A DNA stretch of 5,640 nucleotides from Lachnoclostridium sp. (GTDB lineage: Bacteria > Bacillota > Clostridia > Lachnospirales > Lachnospiraceae), in the NCBI GenBank assembly GCA_003445895.1, contig DMCD01000243.1, positions 1 to 5,640 on the forward strand, given 5' to 3'. The notes beneath the pieces were generated by a model. It saw only the letters and a program-made list of their open reading frames with translations. It was not told the DNA's origin and made no database searches. Below, piece by piece: positions 1 to 5,640 of the stretch (the stretch's first letter is position 1; each line of letters starts with the position of its first letter). Position numbers and translations under genes: made by a program.

Positions 1-737
1 CGGCGGAAGCAATGGAAAAGGCAGAGACCGTAGAAGAGGAAGAAACCGAGCCGGGCGCTGCAGACGGCGGCGAGGCAGCAGTGCCGGATACTGCAGCCGA
101 AAGCGAAGCGGCAGTGCCGGATGCGGACGAGGCCTTCTACATGACGGAGATTACGGATGCGCTGTTTGCCCGCATGGAGGGAAAAACCTTTAAGGCGGAC
201 TGCACCCTTCCCCGGGAGGATCTGCGGTATCTTCACGTTCTGCATGTGGACGGGGCCGGAGAGGTGCACGAGGGCGAGATGGTGGTGAATTACCATATCG
301 CGGAGGATGTGCTGGAGATTCTCCGGAAACTGTATGAAGCGGGATATCCCATCGAGCGGATGCGCCTGATGGATGAGTATGATGCGGACGATGAGACAGC
401 GATGCGGGATAACAACTCTTCCTGTTTCAACTTCCGCTTTATTTCGCATACAACAAGGGTGTCCAAGCACGGCCTCGGGCTGGCGGTTGACATCAACACC
501 CTGTATAATCCCTATACCAGGGTGGCCGACGGCGTGCGGATCGTGGAACCGGCGACGGGAGAGGCCTATCTTGACCGGGAGGCGGATTTTCCCTACAAGA
601 TTACGGAAGGGGACCTGTGCTGGCAGCTGTTTGCGGAGCACGGCTTTATATGGGGCGGAAGCTGGAAGAACCGGAAGGACTATCAGCATTTTGAGGTACC
701 GACGGATGTCATAAGACAGTGGTATCCGGAGTATTAA
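1..737 (+). CDS. Secreted M15C-type (VanY/endolysin-like) murein peptidase, 5' partial
   Basis: This is a zinc peptidase predicted to cut peptide stems of peptidoglycan outside the membrane, as a D,D-carboxypeptidase or L-Ala-D-Glu endopeptidase. Numbering from the methionine at 12, residues 1-40 are an Ala/Glu/Pro/Asp-rich linker and about 90-241 form the M15 domain. The signature SxHxxGxAxD is S151-H153-G156-A158-D160. The end of the domain has WGGSW (214-218) followed by DxxHFE (D223, H226). By analogy with M15C enzymes, H153, D160 and H226 bind zinc and D223 is the catalytic acid. The DNNSS stretch at 133-137 is also typical of clostridial members. The reading frame stays open to the window edge, the methionine at 12 has no ribosome binding site, and no signal peptide is present. 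The real start, with a signal or membrane anchor, is therefore probably upstream. The domain is intact; the choice between carboxypeptidase and endopeptidase is open. Confidence 0.85.
   Translation, partial: AEAMEKAETVEEEETEPGAADGGEAAVPDTAAESEAAVPDADEAFYMTEITDALFARMEGKTFKADCTLPREDLRYLHVLHVDGAGEVHEGEMVVNYHIAEDVLEILRKLYEAGYPIERMRLMDEYDADDETAMRDNNSSCFNFRFISHTTRVSKHGLGLAVDINTLYNPYTRVADGVRIVEPATGEAYLDREADFPYKITEGDLCWQLFAEHGFIWGGSWKNRKDYQHFEVPTDVIRQWYPEY
78..122 (+). repeat. Short direct repeat in the linker of the M15 peptidase
   Basis: The 12-base string gcagtgccggat occurs at 78-89 and again at 111-122, a 33-base period. In the protein this is EAAVPD repeated 11 residues apart (21-26 and 32-37). 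It lies in the acidic low-complexity linker, where repeat-length change would be tolerated. The exact DNA identity is short, so it may reflect amino-acid bias as much as a duplication. Confidence 0.5.
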
Positions 738-769
738 AAAAGGTTTGGGATCCAGACCCATGCATCAGA

Positions 770-775
770 GGGAGG
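770..775 (+). promoter_or_regulatory. Ribosome binding site that fixes the start of the M16C gene
   Basis: GGGAGG lies 9 bases before the ATG at 785. It favours this start over the in-frame GTG at 719, which has no such site, would overlap the end of the M15 gene, and would put 22 hydrophilic residues in front of an obvious export signal. Confidence 0.8.
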
Positions 776-784
776 ACTTGGATT

Positions 785-3700
785 ATGAAGAAACAGGGGA
801 GAGCTCTGGCACTCATGCTGGCTTTTATACTGGCAGCCCAGGCGGCAGCCTGCGCCGGCGGAGAGAATGGGCCTGCGGAGAGTACCCAGGCGGGAAGCAG
901 CGCAGAAGAGAGTGCCGCCGGTACGGGAGAAGCCGGGACGGCAGAGAGCGGCGCTGCCGATAAGGAAGGCACAGAAGAGGCCGGCGAGGAACCGGAAAAG
1001 GTGGGGCTTCCCGCCGTGGGCGATGTGGTGGAAGGCTTTGAGGTGAAGGAGATCCGGCCTTTTGACATGATTGCCACGGATATCGTGCTGTTTGAGCATC
1101 AGAAGACGGGGGCGAAGCTTCTCTACTTTGCCAATGACGATACCAACCGGGTCTATGACCTGACGTTTCTCACCCAGGCCATCGATGATACGGGACTTCC
1201 CCATGTGTTTGAGCATGCGACCCTGAACGGAAGCGAGAAGTATCCTTCCTCGGCGCTGTTCTTCAACATGATCAACCAGACGTATAATACCTATCTGAAC
1301 GCCTCGACCTACCAGGTCATGACGACCTATCCCTGCGCGAGCCTGTCCGAGGAGCAGCTTCTGAAGTATGCGGATTTCTATACGGACAGCTGTCTGCATC
1401 CCTGCGTGCTGGAAAAGGAAAGCATATACCGGGAGGAGGCCTGGAGATACCGGCTTCCCAATGCGGATTCGGAGATGACCATCGAGGGCACGGTGTATTC
1501 GGAGATGCTGGCGGCCTATAATCTGCACCGGGCGGCGGCTTACAATGCGGCCAGAACCATTTGCCCGGGCTCCTATGCGGGCAATGTCTCCGGCGGCGAC
1601 CCGAAGTATATTCCGGACATGACCTATGAGATGCTCCGGGATTATCACGAGAAGTATTATCATCCCTCCAACTGCCTGGCCGGCCTGTACGGAGATTTTA
1701 AGGATTATACCGCCTTCCTGAAGCTGCTGAATGAGGCATTTGCCCCTTATGAGCGGCAGGATTTTGTGCTGGAGGACCCGGGGTATAAGCCGATTGCGGA
1801 ATCGGTGGAGAAGGAATTCACCTTCCCGGCGGAGGCGACCTCGGATACGGCAAACAAGTCGGAGATTTACTATGAGATTCTCTGCCCCGGCTTAAAGAAG
1901 GACAGTGAACAGCTGACGAAGGTCACGATTCTCACCGACCTCCTCGGTCAGGAGGCGTCTCCTCTGGGACAGGCGCTGAATGAACAGTTTCCGGCTTCCA
2001 CCTACAGTGTCTATGTAGAAAATGAGATGCCGGAGTCGGCGCTGGTATTTACCCTCTCAGAGGCCAATCCGGAGGATGCGGCACCGTTCAGGGAGACCAT
2101 TGACCGGGTTCTCTCTGAGGTTTCGGAGACCGGTTTTTCCGACGGATTTGTGGATGCCCAGGCGGCTTCTTCGGAGCTGGCCGCAAAGCTTGCCAGGGAG
2201 AACACCTCTCTGGGAACGGACCTGATTCCAAACTTTATGTATGAGTATGCCTGCACCGGCAGTCTCTGGAAGTATCTGCAGGATACGGAAGCGGTGGAGC
2301 AGATAAGAAGCTGGCATGAGGCGGGAGAGTTCCAGACCGTTCTTTCGGGAATTCTTGCCGAAGAACCGGTGACGGCCCTTGTGACCACCAGACCGGAGCC
2401 GGGTGCAAAGGAAAAGCAGGACAGGGAGCTTGCGGCACGCCTTCAGAAGGTGAAGGCCTCCATGAGTGAGGAGGAACTGCAGGATATCATCGCAAGAAGC
2501 AATGCGGAGAAGGAGACGGAGGACGCCTCGACCTATGTGGCACAGCTTAAGGGCGTGGATGTGAAGTCTCTGCCGGAGGAGTACCGGACCTATGAGGTTT
2601 CCGATGAGACCGATGAGAAGGGAATCCGGCATATGTCCGCCGAGGCGGAGGTGGACGGCGTGGGCACTCCGACGCTGATGTTTGACGCTTCGGGCCTTAC
2701 GAAGGATGATCTCCACTGGTTTGCCCTCTACAATCAGCTGGTCGGCCTGATGGATACCTCTGAGCACCGCTGGCAGGAGCTTTCCGAGCTGCAGAACCGG
2801 TATCTGAACGGGTTCCAGTTCGGATTGGCCCTGGTGCCGAAGTATAAGACCGAGGAATTCAAACCCTACCTGAATGCGTCCTGGACCACGGCGGAGGAGG
2901 ACCTGGAGGAAGGATACGCCCTGCTCGAAGAGCTCATGTATGACACGCAGTTTACGGACAGCGCAAGACTGCTGGACCTGGTCCGCCAGGAAAAGAACAG
3001 CTTCCGTGCGGATGTGACACAAGCCCCCTATCCCATGCTGGCAAGGCAGGCCTTCGGCTCTTCGGTGCCCATGTATGCGTACCGGGATTTTGCGGACGGC
3101 ATCTGGTATTATCATTTCCTCTGCCAGACGGAGGAGGAGATGGAGAAGGATCCGGCCTATGCCCGGGAGAAGCTTCTTGCCATCCAGGAGTACTTTAAGA
3201 ACAGCTTCGGGGCCGTCTCTTCCTATGCCGGCACGGCAGATGGCATAAAGGAGAACCGGGCCGCCGCGGATGCCTTCCTCGGAAAGCTGGAGAATAAGAA
3301 GGTGGAGCCTGCTTCCTGGGATTTTGTGAAGCCGGCCCGCTGGGAGGCCCTGATTGCGGATCTTTCCGTGCAGTTTAACGGTGTGGTCTGCGATTATAAG
3401 ACCGCCGGACTGGAAGAGTATTCCGCGGACATGGATGCGCTGGCCTCCCTTATCAGTGATACCTATCTGATTCCGATGCTTCGGGAGCAGTACGGAGTAT
3501 ATTCGCCGAATATCTCGTTCAATGACTATGGCGTGCATATCCTGGCCTACCGGGATCCGAACATCCCGGAAACCTTCCGGGTGCTGGAGGCTCTGCCGGA
3601 GTTTATCCGGGACATGGAGTTTACCCAGGAGGATATTGACGGTTATATCATGTCCGCCTATGCGGGCCTGGCGCAGGAGCCGGGACAGCTTGGCGGTGCG

Positions 3701-3922
3701 GCGGGTGCCATAAGTGACCGGATGGCCGAAATTCCGGAGGATCAGGTGCTGACCGACATGCGGCAGATGAAGACCCTTACGCCGGAGAAGGTGAAGAGCT
3801 ATGCGGATATGTTCGCAAAGGTTATGGAGGACGGCTTCCGCTACAGTGCGGGCGGCGCTTCCGTCATCCGTGCAAATTCTTCGCTCTTTGATGAGATTCT
3901 GAATCCCTTTGCAGGGGAATAG
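785..3922 (+). CDS. Exported M16C zinc metallopeptidase (insulinase family, presequence-protease PreP type), probable lipoprotein
   Basis: M16C enzymes are clamshell peptidases that enclose and degrade short unfolded peptides. The inverted zinc motif HxxEH is H140-E143-H144 within TGLPHVFEH. The third ligand is E240 in VYSEM, 96 residues after H144, the spacing I recall for plant PreP. YHPSN (292-296) and YGD (302-304) are family landmarks; LLG (386-388) with SPL (392-394) marks the second domain. A charged helical linker near 540-600 leads into the M16C-associated region. The last domain has R900 and Y906, the R-x5-Y pair that contacts substrate, then YRDPN (922-926). All four M16-type domains appear present. 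Unlike the usual cytoplasmic or organellar PreP proteins (about 970-1000 residues), this 1045-residue protein starts with a signal peptide (KK, then a hydrophobic core 7-22) ending at C23. The lipobox is weak, with Ala at -3. A Gly/Ala/Glu/Ser linker covers about 24-75. It is probably co-transcribed with the upstream M15 gene. Family assignment is firm; lipid anchoring is probable; substrate is unknown. Confidence 0.9.
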   Translation: MKKQGRALALMLAFILAAQAAACAGGENGPAESTQAGSSAEESAAGTGEAGTAESGAADKEGTEEAGEEPEKVGLPAVGDVVEGFEVKEIRPFDMIATDIVLFEHQKTGAKLLYFANDDTNRVYDLTFLTQAIDDTGLPHVFEHATLNGSEKYPSSALFFNMINQTYNTYLNASTYQVMTTYPCASLSEEQLLKYADFYTDSCLHPCVLEKESIYREEAWRYRLPNADSEMTIEGTVYSEMLAAYNLHRAAAYNAARTICPGSYAGNVSGGDPKYIPDMTYEMLRDYHEKYYHPSNCLAGLYGDFKDYTAFLKLLNEAFAPYERQDFVLEDPGYKPIAESVEKEFTFPAEATSDTANKSEIYYEILCPGLKKDSEQLTKVTILTDLLGQEASPLGQALNEQFPASTYSVYVENEMPESALVFTLSEANPEDAAPFRETIDRVLSEVSETGFSDGFVDAQAASSELAAKLARENTSLGTDLIPNFMYEYACTGSLWKYLQDTEAVEQIRSWHEAGEFQTVLSGILAEEPVTALVTTRPEPGAKEKQDRELAARLQKVKASMSEEELQDIIARSNAEKETEDASTYVAQLKGVDVKSLPEEYRTYEVSDETDEKGIRHMSAEAEVDGVGTPTLMFDASGLTKDDLHWFALYNQLVGLMDTSEHRWQELSELQNRYLNGFQFGLALVPKYKTEEFKPYLNASWTTAEEDLEEGYALLEELMYDTQFTDSARLLDLVRQEKNSFRADVTQAPYPMLARQAFGSSVPMYAYRDFADGIWYYHFLCQTEEEMEKDPAYAREKLLAIQEYFKNSFGAVSSYAGTADGIKENRAAADAFLGKLENKKVEPASWDFVKPARWEALIADLSVQFNGVVCDYKTAGLEEYSADMDALASLISDTYLIPMLREQYGVYSPNISFNDYGVHILAYRDPNIPETFRVLEALPEFIRDMEFTQEDIDGYIMSAYAGLAQEPGQLGGAAGAISDRMAEIPEDQVLTDMRQMKTLTPEKVKSYADMFAKVMEDGFRYSAGGASVIRANSSLFDEILNPFAGE

Positions 3923-3936
3923 GATTGTGGTACAAT
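3908..3936 (+). promoter_or_regulatory. Predicted sigma-A promoter with extended -10, upstream of the CbiE/CbiT-like gene
   Basis: The -10 box is TACAAT (3931-3936, one mismatch to TATAAT), preceded directly by TGG (3928-3930), the TGn of an extended -10. A weak -35, TTTGCA (3908-3913, four of six matches), sits 17 bases upstream inside the end of the M16C gene. Transcription would start near 3943 and leave a leader of about 50 bases. The -10 is half of a small inverted repeat, ATTGT-ggt-ACAAT (3924-3936). A TTGACA at 3936-3941 has no good -10 at the right distance. Confidence 0.55.
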
Positions 3937-3982
3937 TGACAGTGGATTAAAGCATTGAAGTGAATTATGCCGATGGAAACCC

Positions 3983-3988
3983 AGGAGG
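3983..3988 (+). promoter_or_regulatory. Strong ribosome binding site of the CbiE/CbiT-like gene
   Basis: A perfect AGGAGG ends 6 bases before the ATG at 3995. It selects this start rather than the in-frame ATG at 4007, and suggests efficient translation. Confidence 0.85.
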
Positions 3989-3994
3989 TAGCAT

Positions 3995-4894
3995 ATGGAA
4001 CAGCAGATGTTTTCCAATTCCAGCATTCTGGCATGGCTGACCTATTACGCCGAGCATACCCAGGTGGATCTGGGCCGCATCAAGATTCTTGATATTACCA
4101 GAAAGAATAAGAATGTTATTCCGACGGTGGAATCCCACAATTCCACCCTGATTTTCACGGAGGCCGGCCACCCGGATATTTTCTACCGGATGTGGGCAGC
4201 AGGCCTGGGCGACTGCACCGTCTGGTACAATGAGGGCAGCGATCCTTCCGGTGAGATTCTGAATAAGCCCATCCGGGAGATGATCAACCGGGGCATCAAT
4301 GCCTCCGCGGCCATGCTCATCATCAACCCCAATGCCCGCTCGACGTCGAAGATCGGCATGAAGAACATGAACTTCCGCCGGGGCTCCGTGCGCTATGTGG
4401 GCAGTGAGATCCGCGCGGTGATGCTCTCCAAGATGCATGTGGATCAGGCGGATACCATCTGCGTGATCAGCGGCGAGTCCATCGCCGTGGAGGCGGCGCT
4501 GCAGGCACCGGAGGGCGAGGTTATCGCGGTGGAGTACAACCGCAATGACCGCCGGACCCTGGAGGAGAATGCCCATGAATTCGGCCTTCACAATATCGAG
4601 ATTATCGACCATGTGGACGATGAGACGCTGAAAGACCTTCCGGCACCGCGCCTTACGATGCTGGTGGCTTCCGCCAGCATGGAGCAGGAGATGGAATGTC
4701 TGCTCCGGAAGAATCCCCATATGGAATTCATGATTTATACCCTGGATTTCCAGTGCGCGGCCGGAATGCCTGCGGTCTTCGAGCGGTATGGCATAAGCGA
4801 CTGTGAGATTATCCAGATTGAGGTGAGCAAGCTGAACAGCAAGAGAGAGTTTGTCTCGGAGCCGGCTCCCTGGATTATCACGGGAAAGGCATAA
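3995..4894 (+). CDS. CbiE/CbiT-like protein: truncated cobalt-precorrin methyltransferase relative with a degraded SAM site
   Basis: The 299-residue protein resembles a CbiE-CbiT fusion that has lost the first half of CbiE. Residues about 11-112 match the CbiE second half: a strand at 29-37 where CbiE has its SlHGR motif, TLIFTEAGHP (51-60), AGLGD (69-73), and a strand LIINP (108-112). Residues about 130-299 follow CbiT: SEIRAVMLSKMHV (137-149), S162-x3-EAA (166-168), the acidic residue E180 after strand 2, ENAHEFGL (191-198), and LPAP (215-218). The SAM loop, normally DxGxGxGS, is here I155-C-V-I-S-G-E-S162, so all three loop glycines and the aspartate are replaced. The GGG after strand 4 has become ASA (225-227). 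Intact fusions are about 400 residues. No other cobalamin gene is visible. I infer descent from CbiET with loss or change of methyltransferase activity; a binding, regulatory or structural role is possible. The family call rests on motif reading only. Confidence 0.6.
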   Translation: MEQQMFSNSSILAWLTYYAEHTQVDLGRIKILDITRKNKNVIPTVESHNSTLIFTEAGHPDIFYRMWAAGLGDCTVWYNEGSDPSGEILNKPIREMINRGINASAAMLIINPNARSTSKIGMKNMNFRRGSVRYVGSEIRAVMLSKMHVDQADTICVISGESIAVEAALQAPEGEVIAVEYNRNDRRTLEENAHEFGLHNIEIIDHVDDETLKDLPAPRLTMLVASASMEQEMECLLRKNPHMEFMIYTLDFQCAAGMPAVFERYGISDCEIIQIEVSKLNSKREFVSEPAPWIITGKA

Positions 4895-4933
4895 TCTGCG
4901 AATTATTTCAGGAGAAACGAGGCATCGGAACCA

Positions 4934-5614
4934 ATGACCCGCAAACAGATTATACTGGCCTGGCTGAGGTACAATCTCGGCCTGGTGATTTATTCCTTCG
5001 GCGTGTATTGCACAATACACGCCGATATTGGCGCTGCCCCCTGGGATGTCTTTTATCTGGGACTCTCCGGCACGCTTCACACAACCTACGGCGTAATTTC
5101 CCTGGCAACCGGCGTCCTGGCGGTGGCTCTGGATTTGTGGATGGGAGAGAAGATCGGCTTCGGCACCCTGTTTGATGCGGTGTTTACCGGCTTTTTTGCC
5201 GATTTCTGGATGTACCTCAATCCGGTCCGCCTCCTGGAAGAGACACTGGGGCCGGTTTCACAGGCCCTGCCGTCGCGCCTTCTCGTGATGGCGGCGGGAC
5301 TGTTCATCCTCTCCCTGGGGACCTACTTCTGCATGTCCTCGGGACAGAGCTGCGGGCCGAAGGATGCGATGCTTATCGGTATCGGAAAGCGGCTGAGAGC
5401 ATTTCCCATCGGCGTGGTGCAGATTCTTCTTCAGGCGGCCGTGCTTTTCATCGGCTGGACCCTGGGAGGACCGGTGGGAATCGGGACAGTGATGGCCGCG
5501 GGTCTCGGCGGAACGGCTATGCAGATTGTCTTTCATCTGCTGCGTTTTGAGCCGAGAGATACGGTCCACTACGACCTGATAGAGACTGTGCGGATGCTGA
5601 CCGGGAAGGCGTAA
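4934..5614 (+). CDS. YczE-family integral membrane protein (YczE/YitT-like), six predicted helices
   Basis: This 226-residue hydrophobic protein matches the YczE family of Firmicutes, whose transported substrate or role is not established. Likely membrane segments are at about 8-28, 52-70, 76-96, 114-136, 157-177 and 181-203. Family landmarks are ADIGAAPWD (30-38) after helix 1, GPKD (141-144) after helix 4, and GGPVGIGT (178-185). The two halves are recognisably related, with an offset of 106-107 residues. A short charged tail (204-226) follows the last helix. The gene starts 39 bases after the CbiE/CbiT-like gene in the same frame, and probably shares its transcript. The ATG at 4934 is the only usable start after the previous stop codon. 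Its ribosome binding site is weak: GAGG at 4919-4922 leaves 11 bases, while the better AGGAG at 4910-4914 leaves 19. Length (usually about 215) and motifs indicate an intact gene. Confidence 0.8.
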   Translation: MTRKQIILAWLRYNLGLVIYSFGVYCTIHADIGAAPWDVFYLGLSGTLHTTYGVISLATGVLAVALDLWMGEKIGFGTLFDAVFTGFFADFWMYLNPVRLLEETLGPVSQALPSRLLVMAAGLFILSLGTYFCMSSGQSCGPKDAMLIGIGKRLRAFPIGVVQILLQAAVLFIGWTLGGPVGIGTVMAAGLGGTAMQIVFHLLRFEPRDTVHYDLIETVRMLTGKA

Positions 5615-5640
5615 GATGCCTTGCCATACCCGGGTCTCTC

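Noticed and set aside
742..758. Hairpin ggtttgg-gat-ccagacc between the M15 and M16C genes, as a terminator
   Set aside because: The stem is seven pairs with one G-U wobble, but no T run follows on the + strand. Read on the - strand it is followed by six T's, but there the wobble becomes a mismatch and no - strand gene ends here.
719..784. GTG at 719 as the start of the M16C protein
   Set aside because: It overlaps the end of the M15 gene, lacks a ribosome binding site, and puts a hydrophilic stretch before the signal peptide. The ATG at 785 has a good site and begins the signal peptide.
2057..3538. Long open frame (493 codons) on the - strand within the M16C gene
   Set aside because: It lies wholly opposite a gene with intact catalytic motifs, gives a His/Leu/Arg-rich protein with no recognisable domain, and is explained by the GC-rich codon use of the + strand.
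3936..3941. TTGACA as a -35 box of the promoter before the CbiE/CbiT-like gene
   Set aside because: With spacers of 16-19 bases the candidate -10 hexamers (such as AGTGAA, GTGAAT and TGAATT) are poor, whereas TGGTACAAT just upstream is a much better extended -10.
4025..4972. Shared ILAWL string near the N-termini of the CbiE/CbiT-like and YczE proteins as a duplicated leader
   Set aside because: Only about five residues match, the DNA differs at several codon positions, and the two segments belong to unrelated folds. Chance is enough.
3965..5080. Long open frame (371 codons) on the - strand across the CbiE/CbiT-like and YczE genes
   Set aside because: It runs opposite two well-supported genes and their gap, is rich in His and Arg, and has no recognisable domain.
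5615..5640. Palindrome ACCCGGGT in the tail as part of a terminator
   Set aside because: It is only eight bases, lacks a loop and a T run, and the window ends there, so nothing can be supported.

Overview
The window is GC-rich, densely coding on the + strand only, with AGGAGG-type ribosome binding sites. It carries gene families typical of Firmicutes: an M15 murein peptidase, an M16C PreP-like peptidase and a YczE-type membrane protein. It most resembles a GC-rich gut clostridium of the Lachnospiraceae kind. That placement is an inference from gene content and base composition, not a match to a known genome.

Layout: (1) 1-737, the 3' part of a gene for a secreted M15C-type peptidoglycan peptidase whose true start lies before the window. 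(2) 785-3922, a 1045-residue exported, probably lipid-anchored M16C metallopeptidase of the presequence-protease (PreP) type, 47 bp downstream and probably in the same transcript. (3) A 72-bp gap (3923-3994) with a good extended -10 promoter and a strong ribosome binding site. (4) 3995-4894, a protein that looks like the second half of CbiE fused to CbiT (cobalt-precorrin methyltransferases) but with its S-adenosylmethionine (SAM)-binding glycine loop replaced. (5) 4934-5614, a six-helix YczE-family membrane protein with a clear internal duplication. (6) 26 bp of tail with nothing recognisable.

The window reads as two transcription units. The first codes for two cell-surface zinc peptidases, each with a low-complexity, acidic Ala/Glu/Gly linker. 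They may act on cell wall and on peptides outside the membrane. The second, from the promoter near 3930, codes for the degenerate CbiE/CbiT-like protein and the YczE membrane protein. No cobalamin gene is visible around the CbiE/CbiT relative, so a role in corrin synthesis is doubtful. That protein, in a two-gene unit with a membrane protein of unknown substrate, is the least explained and most interesting part of the window. No RNA gene, insertion sequence, CRISPR array or convincing intrinsic terminator was seen.
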